64,000 nt of DNA from assembly GCA_947311845.1 (NCBI GenBank), contig CAMZMU010000123.1:15545161-15609160 (forward strand), in the 5' to 3' direction. Source of the DNA: Poa pratensis (Eukaryota > Streptophyta > Magnoliopsida > Poales > Poaceae). The first letter of the stretch is position 1. Every line of letters starts with the position of its first letter. The position numbers and the translations under genes are program-made. The notes beneath the pieces are model-generated. The model was given only the letters and a program-made list of their open reading frames with translations, ran no database searches and was not told the origin of the DNA. Positions 1-12,500 of the stretch are shown here, piece after piece.

Positions 1-20
1 CCGCTGCTATAGTGCTACTA

Positions 21-179
21 CTCCCTCCGTTTCTAAATATAAGATGTTTTACGTTTATACATGTTGTCTAGATACATGCTAATATGAGTGAACATACACT
101 TGAAACGTGTCTAGAATCATTTGTGTACATGTGTATGGAGACAAATCCTAAAACATTTTATATTTGGGAACGGAGGGAG
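21..179. mobile_element. Stowaway (Tc1/mariner-type) MITE
   Basis: Terminal inverted repeats open with CTCCCTCCGT and close with CGGAGGGAG, flanked on both sides by the TA target duplication (19-20 and 180-181). The arms AAGATGTTTTA and TAAAACATTTTATA are also inverted. At 159 bp with no coding capacity it matches the Stowaway MITEs common in grass genomes. Confidence 0.9.
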
Positions 180-1714
180 TACATCTGTTCATCGTTGTTA
201 CAAACATCAAACGGTTTAATAATTGGGATCCCGACGGGCCGGCGAAGGGGTTTGAGTTTGAGGAGACGTCAGAGACTGGTGGGGTTTGGTCTAATCGCCA
301 GCTCGCCTCGCCGCTCTACCGCCGACTGCGGTGTAGCACGTGGTCGATCATGGATTTTTTTTTCACAATCATGACCCCTGCCCAATACGTTTGTCAAAAG
401 TAAATTTCACCGAAAAATTGTTAGAATTTGACCTGACGGGGAGTACAAAATGTGTCTTGTGTTGTCTCAAAGTGCATCCGCTGTGACCACATTCCGCCAC
501 ATTGTTTGGCGGGAGGTGACTTTCCGTCATCTTGGTTGGCGGGCCATCTGGGCTGGTTGCTCGAAGACACGTTTCGATTTTTACATTTCCTGACATTGGT
601 TGATGGGAGTTTCTGCCATCTGGGCTGGCTCGATTTTTACGCTTCTGGGAGGGCCAGATTTGACATATTTTTGGTGGGATACTTTTGAAAAATGCATTGG
701 ACAACGGACCTCGTATCTATCTGTAAAAAAATCTCGATCATGAACGAAGTAGTTTGGTTGCTTTAAAACCACTTGTCCCCTACACTCGTATACGCTCGTT
801 TGGTGTGATATGTGCCGTGCCTCGGCTTCTCTGTCTGGGGGTTTCGATGATGTTCTTTATTGTGATGCTAGCTTGTTCGTGGGTTGATGAATCAATGGAA
901 CGATGAAAAGGATATATCCCGCTCCACGTACCAGTACTATTTGATCAGAGTCTACTATCAATTCACCTCCGCTGCACACGTCGCCGTGTCAGTCATCGCC
1001 CAGACAATGCAAGTCGGCCACCGGATTGATCAGATCGCTGTCTGAACCCACCGCTTCGACCTCGCCGTCGCCGGGGCCTGACATGCCACCCCGGTTTTAT
1101 TAATCCCTACACGTACGGCCCTGTCGCTCGCTAACTGCAGCCGTGCGTATCGGCAACTCCAACAACGGTCGCGTGGCGTCGAGAGCGCGCGCCCGGCATG
1201 CCGTCGGCCCCCGCAAAGGGTGGCATGTCGCCGCTCCGACGCGTGTCCCTGTTTTCTGTCCGGTCACACCGCCTCGCCGGAACATACAGTTGCACAGCCT
1301 CAACTGTATCAGCCAGCTACAGCAGCAGAGTAAATGATCGAAATGTGTACCTTGTACTCCGGTTGGTATGCCTTTGCTTTTGCCTTTGCCTTTTGGTATG
1401 CCTTTGCCTTTTATGGTTTTCCGAAACACAGAACCTGAACCTGAAAATACGGCACCAACAAATGTGATCCGCTGCATGGATGGATATATACATATGTGCT
1501 CTGTGGTGATCTGACTCCAGGAGAAAATACTGCACATATGCGGGCAAAATCAGCAAGTTTGGCTTCTTAGCAGATGCTGACGGAATATCTTTTGGCGACA
1601 ACAGTCGGATACTGATCTGAATATACGCACGGCAGATCAGCCATATCACGCGTGACAAATTAAAATGTCGAGCATGAGGCATCCAACTATGAACCATCCA
1701 AACGGAAAGTGTTA
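180..1714. other. Intergenic, no gene recognised
   Basis: Short ORFs occur on both strands, but none shows a known domain, splice structure or codon pattern. A short TATGCCTTTGC-type low-complexity repeat lies at about 1368-1412. The 450-680 interval is moderately GC-rich and without recognisable similarity. Confidence 0.5.
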
Positions 1715-2098
1715 TTTGCTCCTGAGCTCCAGTGCTCCATCCATTTTAAAAATTGAAAATTTATTTGTGAGTTTCAAAAAAATCTGAAAAAAATCACGGG
1801 TGTAAACAATGATGTGTCCCATAAACGTGCAAAATATCAATTTGAAATACTTTATATTATGAGCTACACAAAAATATCAAAATCTGGTAAAACTTAGAGA
1901 TTTGAAAATTGGCATATTTAGATCCACAATTTGTCTTTTTTTGTAGCATAAAATACATATAATTTGAAATTGATATTTTGCACGTTCGTGAGATATACTA
2001 TTATCTACACCCGGATTTTTTTCAAAAGTTTTTGAAATACATAAATATGATTTTCAAAAAATTTTAAACTGGAGAGAGCACTGGAGCTCAGGAGCAAA
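1715..2098. mobile_element. Long-TIR (fold-back) MITE, about 384 bp
   Basis: The left end reads TTTGCTCCTGAGCTCCAGTG and the right end is its inverted counterpart, finishing GAGCTCAGGAGCAAA. Inverted similarity continues inward: GTGCAAAATATCAATTTGAA at 1827 faces its mirror near 1965-1985, and the hydroxy-like motif ACGGGTGTA faces TACACCCGG. There is no ORF. A target duplication could not be fixed because the right flank is an A run, so the superfamily (Mutator-like or another long-TIR type) is open. Confidence 0.7.
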
Positions 2099-5000
2099 AA
2101 AAAAAGTCTCTATTCCCAACATCCAAGGGATACATCACATATATTCATATTCCACTCTGAATCTAGACTTCATAGTTTCCTCACAGTATTTCTTTATGCC
2201 CGGCTGAACAGGCTTCTGAATTTCAGGCTGACTGATCAGTCCAAATGCACGCGCATAATTAAGTATAGCACGCCTGCACTGCCAGTGGCATTGTGACACC
2301 GGCAGTGCTGCTCTCTCCGCCGAACACGCTAAATCGCTACTGATGCGGACACTGACCCGGGCTGCGCAGAAGACATATGTGGGCCTGGCCATATCAGCCT
2401 TCTACTACTGTGTTCGGCTCACTCGGATCTTGGTATTGGACCGGGTAGTGTTTACAACTTGCAATTACCATACTGTTTTTTTTTTTGCCATGCATTCTGA
2501 AATGATCTGATTTTGACTGGTAAAAATTCTACTTTGTACAGTTTGGGAAGGTTTTTTTTCTAAGAAACCTAGCACAGGGCCCTCGCAAATGCGAGGGCAC
2601 CACTTGTAGTTTGTTAAAAAATTCGATTATCTAATTTGGTGTTATGAAGATATTTCTTTCTCATGTTTATCATATTTGTTGTAAAATACGCACCGTTCGT
2701 ATATGGATGCTATCGTGAAGGCGTGAAGTTTACATTTTATTGTGTCAATGGTTATATTGCAAAGAAATAAGATTAAAGAGTCACCACTTGTAGTTTTGTT
2801 GAAAGTTTCAGTTATATGATTTGGTGTTATGAAAAAATTACTTTATCATGTTTATTTTGTGAATGGATACATTGCAAATAATTTAATTAAAGAGTTATGA
2901 CATATTTTATAACAAAATCTGATTATATTAACACGTTTTTTATCGATGTCTTATTTAAACAGTCAGAGGTGAGGTTTCGAGGACAACATCCAATCTAATT
3001 TCTGCATGCTCGCTAGATCAATTTTGGCCTTTGTTTGAAGCTTAACCAATTCATACTAAAACATGATCTTTGAATTTTTATTCTTGAAGGAAAAGAGTTT
3101 CAGTATTTTCAAAATAAAAGAAATTATGTTTGTAACATGTTGCGCGTATTGTGGTCCTAGTATTAAAATAAATATAATGAAACAAAAAAAGTTTGTGAAC
3201 ACACGTAAATCTTGTACTGATAATATGTTTTGGTATTTATTTCCTATTAATCTATGAGTGAGTATATCAAATCAAAGTGAAAGTAATTACCCTTGATTTT
3301 TTAATCAAATTAGTGGCATTGTTCCTTCTCTCATTATCATCTGGTCTATTTTATTTCAGCATCTATGTCACATTCCTTTATTTTCTAATAGGCCATGTTT
3401 GGGTATGAATTGCCAAGCCATGTTTGGTATGGCACACACTCTACCTTTACCCATTATGGCAGGTGAGACTTACGACCAAGAAAAATATGGAGAAGACAAC
3501 TAAATCCTATAAAATATAAAGTGCGCTAAAAAGGCCTTAACATGGACACAAATGACATTCATTTTGTCTGTACACTATTTTTATTTTTTTCCAAAGTTTT
3601 TTTGTCTGCACACTTGCTTAAATTACTTCTCACTGGTTTACTTTAACCCCTAAACCCAGATTGTTGTTGACCCAATAGTGAGATTTTTTCTCAAACCAAC
3701 CAAATTGTCGGCAGAGACCCACCTTGTAGGATTGATTCTTGGAAAAATGGATGTCAAAGTCATCGGTTCGATAATTTATATGCCGTTCCTCAACGTAGTG
3801 GCTCTATTAGAAACCAAGTGTATTGAGGTCTCACACATATTTAGATCTTCACATATCTTTTTGGATTTTTATATAACGAACGGTCATTTTTTCTTTTCTA
3901 CACTACCCTGTTTTAACTTACTTGCTCATGTGTAACATCCCAATTTTCTCGGCTTTCAAAAACACAAAACTTTCCTAGAAATAGTTCTGCTTAATATGAT
4001 ATTTTCTAAAAAATGATTTAATTTGAATTAAATAAGACTTGAATTAAATATTTGGTTTTATATTTTAGGAGAGAAGTCCTCACTGAAAATATTCCTTTGT
4101 ATCTGCCCCATAGAGAAAATTATTTCCGAAAGTCAATTCTTTGTTTTTCTAAATAGAAAACAATTTATTTAATTTCTGGCCGGATGTGCCGAATTCTTCA
4201 AGGCATCTTCTTTTTTTTCTTTTCCTTCCTGGGCCAAGTTCCTGGGCCCATGTTCCACCTCTTGTTCTTCTCTCTCCTCCTTTCTTCCCTCTACCGGCAT
4301 GGGCCGGCCACCAAGGGCACCAGCGGCCCACCAAGGTGCTGTTTGCTTTCGGACGTGTTAAAATAAATAAATGGTGTACGTAACTTTTTTTATCTTTTAG
4401 TCTGAACCGTTGTGACTAAAATCAACGGATTATATATTTTTAACGTATGTGGATTAACATGGTGTCTCTGTTAGACTTTCATATATTCCTTTTAGTATAT
4501 AATAGATAGATAAGAATCTACTTCAACCGTTACACCCCTTAGACACGCCCATGTATAACATAGAAATCATAGGTGTAAGGGGTAAATCTTGGCTAGGCAA
4601 TTAGCTAGAGCAATAAGTGTTGTAATGAAAATGATTGCAAAAGAGGGCAAATCGATCACTTTAAGATTACCATCTTGGGAGGTCGGTTTAATATTTCAAA
4701 ATTCTTAGCAACAGTCGGACAAGTGGGTTATGTTGCGGTGAATCAAAGAAATATTGGGTAGATCCGGATCTCCATTTGCTTCGTTTGTGGTCATCACGCA
4801 GAACATAAAGAAGTGTTTACAGCGATCTCCAGACGATTGGAGTGAGTGATGACAAATATTTGCAACCCGCATGCATGGCAGCGTAGTCCCCGCCCCATCA
4901 TCATCGGTGTTGCTTTGAGTTTACCATATCCCTTCCAATGCGTAAGCTTCCTGGATTTTCAGGGCTCCGGTGCGTCCAACTGGGATGGCCCGCCTGTCTA

Positions 5001-5247
5001 CGTCAGGTCGATGGCATGCTTTGTCTCCGCATCCACGGTTGGGATGTGTGCCTCTTGTTAGGTCAGCTGGATAAATCACGCGGTTGTGGGTCTGTTTGGA
5101 GTCGGGCGTACGTCGGTTCAGTCAACGGCTTGGTCTCACCGTCTTCTCGCGTCGCCATTGCCCCACATCTTCCATCCCCTCCACCTATAGGGCGCATCCA
5201 TGGTTCCCTCTTAAGCCGATGATGTTGGAAAAATATTGTTCCTATAT
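2099..5247. other. Intergenic, AT-rich, old repeat remnants
   Basis: No gene is recognised. An imperfect direct repeat (CACTTGTAGTTT, then ATTTGGTGTTATGAA, then TTTATCAT) occurs at about 2600-2670 and 2783-2850. A perfect small palindrome GCCCTCGCAAATGCGAGGGC lies at 2579-2598. At 3932 the sequence TGTAACATCCCAATTTTC resembles the start of a grass gypsy LTR, but no matching end or second LTR was found. ORFs between 4840 and 5220 look fortuitous. Confidence 0.45.
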
Positions 5248-6165
5248 TCTACTATATATAAAAGATGGTGGGATCGCTGCCTCCTCCGGCCCTCCACGTC
5301 GCCGGCAAACCACAACCGTCCGATCCACGCGACGGACGGCCCAGATGGCTCCACGTCGCCCCCAAACCCCGCAGTACTGTAGCAACTGATTATCTACCAA
5401 TGGGCGCGCGGCACGTCGCCCCGGTCGCCCCCGGTCACTCTCGGTCGCCCGCGTGCACGATCTTTGGCGCAGCACTTTTGCAAAAAAACGCCCGCAAAGG
5501 ACCTCGATGTAATTCCCTGGAAAGCAAGGGGCTTTTCGGCAAAAGGGTCCGCATCCCCCCTCCCCTCTCTCTCCCGCGCGCCCGCGGCGCCGCCACGGCC
5601 CTCCCCGGCCACATCCACGGCGACGTGGAGCTCCGCCGTCGCCCCCTCCATCTCCTCCCCGCAGATCCGCCGGTGCGCCGCCGCACGGGCGTGGGAATCG
5701 CCGCCGAGGCGGCCGCCGCCTCCGCCGCTTCCGCCGCTCCGGTGACCCAAAGCGGGCGGCGCCGCCACCCACATGCTCCCCGTGTCCGGGCGCGTCGAGC
5801 GCCCCCACTCGCGCGTCCGGAAGCGCGGCGGCGCGCCGCCGGCGAGCCCGACGCCGCCGCGGGAGCTTCGGGATTTTTCCTTAAAAAAAAATGGCATGCG
5901 GGACCCACTGCCAGTTTTGGAATAACTACTTAAAAAATGCTACAAATTGAAAAATTAATAACTTTTAAATTACACTTCGGAAAAAAACAACTCATATACC
6001 AAAAAAAAAACAGAAAAATAAAATTTTTGTAGCTAACAAATTTGAAATAAATGTTTAAAAAAACAACATATTTAATCATTTAAAATTGCTAGAAAATTAG
6101 AATTTTTCTATAAAAAACTAACACAATTGAAATAAATGTTTAAAAAAAATAACAAAGTTGAACAT

Positions 6166-6697
6166 TCAAAATTGTTAGAAAAATCTTTGTATTTCTTTTC
6201 TTTTCTTTTCATATTCCCTTTTGTTATGTAAAAAAAATGTTGGAATGATGATTAAAAAAAAGACATTTTAATTCGCAAAACCATTGCAATAATATTTATT
6301 GTAGCTATATTTAATTTCACAGTATTTTCCTATTAAAGAACTAATACATTTGAACTAAATGTTAAAACGAAATCAACACATTTTAGCATTTAAAATTGTT
6401 AGAAAATATATGTTAAAAAAGAACAACAAATTTGAGCATCCAAAATTGTTAGAAAAATCTTTGTATTTATTTTCTTTTCTTTTCTTTCCATCTTCCCTTC
6501 TGTTATGTAAAAAAAAAAATTGGAATAATGATCAAGGGAAAAAAATGCAAGACATTTTAATTTGCAAAACAATTGCAATTATATTTATTGTTGCTATATT
6601 TAATTTCACAGTATTTTCCTATTAAATAACTAATACATTTGAACTAAATGTTAAAACAAAAGCAACAAATTTTAGCATTTAAAATTGTTAGAAAATT
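6166..6697. repeat. Tandem duplication of about 270 bp inside the Helitron
   Basis: Two diverged copies lie side by side (about 6166-6435 and 6438-6697). Both contain TTGTTAGAAAAATCTTTGTA, a pyrimidine TTTTCTTTTC stretch, GTTATGTAAAAAAA, TTTAATTTCACAGTATTTTC and ACATTTGAACTAAATGTTAA in the same order. Confidence 0.75.
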
Positions 6698-7421
6698 ATA
6701 ATTTCCCTACAAAAAAGATAACACATTCAAAATAAATGTTCTTACAAAAAAAAAACAAATTTAATCATTCAATTTGTTTTCTCAAAAATTAAAAGCACAC
6801 TAAAATATATCTCACACATTACGGTCACCCTAATTATGAAGTTAAAACAAATTTTATGTTATACTCCAAATATGACCAACCATCCCAAATTTCCAAATAT
6901 CTAAAAATACTCAATATTACAAACTGTTTCTTACACAATAAATATATATTATAATTCTCACAAACAAATACATGCACCACATTTGAAAAATTAAATTCGC
7001 TAAGAACGGAAAAAAAAATGAAATCCTCTAAATTGTACCTTTTCAAATAGAGCTCCAAACCAATTCGAACCAATTTCCAAAAAAATGGAAAAAATCAAGC
7101 TGCCCTTTGCAAATACGTTGGGAACTTCTCTAAATTATTTGAAAAATTTGAAAGTTAAGATATTACATAAAGGCTCGATCCACACAAGATTTCACAGAAT
7201 ATGGATTCCATTTTTTTCCCAACTCAAATAAAATCCAGAAAAATAAAATCCACAATATCATTCAAAACGATAAACCTAATAAAATAATTTGGTACAAAAA
7301 ATACTTACTTACATTAAGTTTGGCAATTCATTTAAACACAATAACCCATTTATAACATAGGCTTAAAATATGAAAATAAAAATACGTCAAATGTAAAAGT
7401 TGAATATAATTTAAGTGTAAA

Positions 7422-7447
7422 CCCCCCCCCCCCCCCCCCCCCCCCCC
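7422..7447. repeat. Poly-C tract of 26 nt
   Basis: An uninterrupted run of 26 C in AT-rich Helitron sequence. Its exact length is prone to sequencing error. Confidence 0.95.
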
Positions 7448-7669
7448 ATTTCAGTACACGCATCCCTAAACAAAAATTACATTTTCCAAATTTGAACCCT
7501 TTGCATAAACGTGAAAACAATTCAAATATGAACAGCTCCCCAGTTTGGCCATTTCAAAAATTTAAACAACTTCTTAACCTAGACAATTTTTGAATTCCAA
7601 CAATTGTACAGTTGAACAATTCAAAATTTTAGCCCACGGGCGCGGCGGAGCCCGCGCTTAGTCCCCTAG

Positions 7670-9520
7670 TATTTATTTACGGGAGTACATGGATGTAGAT
7701 CTGGGTTCAAATACTCGCGTTTTCTTTCTCAAAAAGAAAATTTGTCCATGCCGTATGATCATTCCTGCAAAATGACAACACCATGTAACGGGGATATATA
7801 GTACTCCACCTAGCTAGACCAAGCATCCAAGAGAAGCTAGCAAGGGCAAGCTGGGTCACTCCTCTGTTTCTGTTCCTTTGTGCTGCCTCGCCGGCTCGAT
7901 CGGCTCTCCGCACCTGACCGGCTGACCGTATCGAAAGGCGTCGCCGGGACCAGCCAAAGTAGACGCGCACCACGAACGCTGCATGCCCGGCGGCCAGACT
8001 GTGACCTCGTTCGCCTGTCCCCAACTTGTAGTATAATCCATCCGTCCCGTTCCTCCCCTGCGCCCTGTTTCCTGTGCGCCAACGTGTGCTGGGATCGACG
8101 TGGCATTCGTACGCACTGGTTCCTCAAAGGGTTTTATTCTCCTCGATTTTCTTTGTGTTTTATCCCAACCATTGGACATCGACATGATCCAACGGCTTCG
8201 ACGTAAACTTCCACAACCATCAACGTTCTCCCCACCGTGGCTTTTAAGGAATCATCCACTTGTTCCTTGTCTAGCCATAGAATTTCCGATCCCTCCTTAC
8301 ACGTACTTCTTGATCTTTGAAAGAGTATTTCATCCTTATATTGTTTTTGTCAAGATGACACCGGGGTTAGAGAAGGACTAATGCTATCTCTAAGCTTATA
8401 CTCAGGTTTTACTCCTTCAAGATGATGGTGAATGATGGTTGGAGACACCCCATTTAAAAGGAAGAAAAAGCATCGACTTACTTCATAGCATTTCCTTTAC
8501 TTATTTGAGTCTTAGGTATGCGACACTATTAAGAGAGGTTTTCTTATTCAACAACAAGGGGTGTTCACGAAAAAGCCTACCTACTTTTTTCTTCATCCAA
8601 TACACAGAGGAGAAAGTAGACAGATCCGTTGAAAACTTGCATTTAGATAGTTTCTCGAACCTGAATCCTGAGTGGATTCCGAGCTTGAGTCAGAATATTA
8701 CGAATCAATTCCGAGCAAGTCGGATTTTCTCGAACATGTTCCAAAGTTAATTCGGTTCAAGTCTGTAGGTATTGTGGTCTGGCCGGAGTCCAATTGAGCT
8801 TCTACTTCGTAGGGGAAGCTCAAGAAGAAGGTGGTGTTCGTGTCGTACGGGTTTGTATGGATTTGTGAGATTTGAAGAAAATGGCAATATATATAAGGGT
8901 TGCCCGGCTCTTCGTGGATCCGCCTAGATGCGGCCGTGGCAGGAGGTCCAATTTGGTCCGATTGGAGTTGCTGTAACGTATCATAACTGGATGCATGCTG
9001 CTGCCCTATGAATGGTACCGCGTTGTAGCACTAGGCACATCATGTTGCCGCCACACGGGATCCGGATCGCCGGTTGAAACCGCGGGACCAAATCTGGGAA
9101 GCTGGCGAGGTCTCCAGCCAGGCGGGCACCCATTTCCTCGCATTTGTTTACTCCGGTCTGCGGCGGCCGGGAATCTCTCCTCACGCTAACTGCCGCCGGT
9201 GCGAGTCGACACCCCACCCCCAGCTCACCCCGCCCCTCCCTTCCCCGCACGGCTGCACCGCACCGGCCCGGAGGACGGACGGCGATCCCAGCTAGCCAGC
9301 TAGCTGCCGCCAACCCAGCCCCCGCATTTCATTAATCCACAACCCATCACCCCTTCCTGAGCTCCCCCGCACTACGCGGCTCCCCTGTGCACTAGTACCA
9401 CATCACGCGACGTTGACATTGGCCCCTTCCGTTTCCCCACCGCCACCGCCACCTCGTCTTCCCCGTCCTATCCACGCCGAGTCCTGACTCGCGCGAGGGG
9501 GGCTCGTCGCGCCGCTGGCG
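7670..9520. other. Intergenic region upstream of the U-box gene
   Basis: No coding feature is supported; overlapping ORFs on both strands at 7840-8210 and 8980-9340 arise in GC-rich sequence and match nothing recognisable. The last 200 bp before the U-box start codon are C-rich and plausibly its 5' UTR and promoter. No clear TATA box was found. Confidence 0.45.
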
Positions 9521-12500
9521 ATGGCGACGGCCGAGGCGGCGGCGGAGATCGTGCGGGAGATCGCGGCGGTGGGCGCCGCCGACCTGGCCGCCGCCGCCGA
9601 GCCGTTGCGGGCCGACTGCCTCCGCCTCGCGCGGAAGGTCTCCCTGCTCCCGCACCTCATCGCGGAGGTCGCCGAGACGGGGGACGCCGCCGCGGGGCAG
9701 CCCGAGGCGGCCGCGTGGGTGTGCGAGCTGCTCAGGGCGCTCCAGGCGGCCAGGAGATTCATCGCGCTCGGGCGCGCCCCCCGTTCACGACGGAGGCCGC
9801 GATCAGGTGACTGCCGGGACCTCTTGTTTGAATCGCGCCACCTGCATTGCTCGGTAGTTGGTGCGCCGCTCTTCGTGAGATTCCGTCGAACACATAGAGC
9901 GCGATTTGTTTTCTTTCCGTTTGCTTGCTAGCATCATCCTAGTCCACTTCCGTCAATAATTGGTATGCCGGGCAGTATTTGGAAATACACGTGACTATTA
10001 GTTTCTCTTGAGCATAGACCATAGATCGCCGCTCCACTCGCAGCTACTCCTTCCTCGCACTGTGATATCTTTTAAGTGCTGCAGGTCTAATTAGACTCGA
10101 TTACATCGCGATATTTTCTTGTCGATTCAAGCTTGTCCCACGATGTCTCGATCAACGATGAATTTAAACTTATGAGCAGCAAGAACAGCAAGGTGGCAGA
10201 CAACATCTTAGCATGCTTAGCAAGGAGCCAAAGACCATAGATTACAGTGTCAATTGTCGACCTTGTTTCCTACCATACCTGTTCTCCTAAATGCTCATCG
10301 TCATTGCCAATTTGTATTGCTTGCCGATTACTGAAATCTTTCAATATTATTATCAGATGAAAAGCCACTTTGTAACATTCATTGTCTAAAAAGCAATGCA
10401 TATTACACCACCATAAATAAACTCATTGCACATACAAATTGGGTTACTTCAAATTATGTATTAGATTTCCTATCTAAATTGACATTACTTACTGGAGACT
10501 TTTGATACGGATCTGGTCTTGTAGTTCATCACATTAGTTTTGGGTCTCAAGACCACACTATGCTACTTATTAAGATAACAATGGCAAGTTTATGTGACTC
10601 TGTGTGCCGTGAAGTGGATAAGCGAGTCATTTTACTCCTTGAAATCATCCCTCCTGAAATCGGTCCAAGGTTGATCTTATGTTGTTAGACCATTCTCTTT
10701 TTTTTTTCTTGAACCTCTGAGAAGTAGCATGTCAAGCTTCAATTGCCTTGGTGAATTAGTGTTCAGTTGTCACTGTAAATCTCTACTTTTTTCTTCTAAT
10801 TTTCGGAGGATTTACTTGATTACTTGTATGAGCTATTTGTCCACAAGTTGCTATTTACATCAGGAGTTACGCTCACACAGTCTTGTAATCCAAGCAATCT
10901 ATACAATCACTAGATTATTTCCTAAGAGGAAGCACAATACATGCAACTTTTAGCTTGTGTTGCCTGCAGAGTTGTTCTCTACTTGGTTATATTTGTGGGG
11001 CCAAACTGATCTTGTTTAAATGAAATAAGCTGCACACATTCCTTTGTATACCTAATCTCCGAGAAGGCCAGCACATGATTATACCAATTGACAGGAATGT
11101 ATGTAGAAAGATCTTTTCTCTGCATGCACCTTGTTAATTCCTAATGCAAAATTCCATGTCTGACAAATGTTGAATTTACATACAGTGTGTGAATATGAAA
11201 TATGTACTCGCGTCTCGGCATCCATTATAGTTCATTATCCTTCAAATGTTGCATATCGCATTGGCATCCTTTGTTACTGGCAACTTAGATGTGATTTCTG
11301 ATGTCTTATTTTGATACCTGCATGTCAGTTGATTCAATTAATAACAGCCTTTAAAATGTAATCACCAATGCATTTGTGTATATAGGCTGACCTGCTTTAT
11401 GCCCTGTTTTCATTGTTAAGGATGACATCGAGAAGACTATTGCTATTCAGTTCAAGTATGTGACTTGGCAATTGCAAGCAGCTCTAACAAACCTACCACA
11501 TATCTGTTTTCAAATATCCGATGAAGTTCAAGAAGAGGTATAGTTAGCCTGGTTGACTGATACTTTTCAATGATTGCTCCCTCATTAATTAATCATAGCT
11601 GTTTATTTTATATATCTGTAGGTTGATTTAGTGCGGGGTCAGCTTAAAAGAGAGATGGAGAAGAAGGGAGCCCTTGATGTAAAGCTTTTTTCGAAAATTC
11701 ATGATATCTTAATTCGTCATGCTGATACTGTTGTATCACAATCTCAAGAACCACACGACCAGCCAGAGACATTGCAGATGGAAAACTTCAGCAGTGATCA
11801 CCTGGAGTTGCAAAATATTGCTTTACTAATTTCAGAAATTAGCGGGATATCTAAATCTGACATCAAGAAAATAACATCTGAGCTAATTGAAGGACTTGAA
11901 AACACTGGAGTTCTGATTCTGCAGAACTTATCAATATTGATAGCCAAACAAGTGCCGAAGCAAAAAACCCACCTGACAAAGTGAAGAAGCCTGAATCTGT
12001 TGCTATGCCTGAAGATTTCGTTGCCCAATATCTCTTGAGCTGATGAGAGATCCTGTCATTGTGTCAACAGGACAGGTAAATTTGCGCACTATCACCTATT
12101 ATTCATTCGCACTGCACTTAAAGAGTGTTTGCTTATGCTTCAAACATAATTTGGCATCTGCTGACAATTTGCTCGCTAATGTTGTAGACATATGAGCGTG
12201 CTTTCATTCAAAGGTGGATTGATTGTGGGAACCGGACCTGTCCAAAAACTCAACAGAAGCTCCAAAACCTCACATTAACCCCGAACTATGTTTTGAGAAG
12301 TTTGATATTGCAGTGGTGTGAGGAAAAAGGGATTGAACCACCTACGAGATCGAAGTATGAAGGTTCTTCTGTAGAGGTGGGCCAGGAGAGATTAGCAATT
12401 GAAGCATTAGTACGCAATCTCGCTTGCAGCTCGTTGGATGAACGGAAATCTGCTGCTGCTGAAATAAGATCTTTGGCCAAGAAAAGTACAGACAATCGTA

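Larger units (their letters stand above)
5248..7669 (+). mobile_element. Non-autonomous Helitron candidate
   Basis: The 5' end reads TCTACTATATATAAAAG, a usual plant Helitron opening (TC, then a TATATA/AAAG block). The 3' end has a 6-bp hairpin (GCGCGG at 7640-7645, CCGCGC at 7652-7657), an 8-nt gap, then CTAG at 7666-7669 followed by T. There are no terminal inverted repeats. The body is bipartite: a very GC-rich head (about 5270-5870) and an AT-rich remainder. No Rep/helicase coding was seen, so it would need a partner. The base before the 5' TC is T rather than the expected A, so the left boundary is less certain than the right. Confidence 0.6.

Noticed and set aside
2579..2612. Helitron 3' end at the GCCCTCGC palindrome
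   Set aside because: No CTRR follows within about 12 nt and no matching 5' end was found upstream.
4520..4595. Possible inverted repeat TTACACCCCTTAG versus GTGTAAGGGGTAA
   Set aside because: The arms do not pair over their full length and no target duplication is visible.
5242..5933. Overlapping long ORFs on both strands (up to 222 codons)
   Set aside because: All lie in one GC-rich block where stop codons are rare in every frame; Arg/Ala/Pro bias and no recognisable domain.
7837..8206. Overlapping ORFs of about 100 codons on both strands
   Set aside because: No domain similarity or splice structure; opposite-strand ORFs in the same GC-rich stretch suggest chance.
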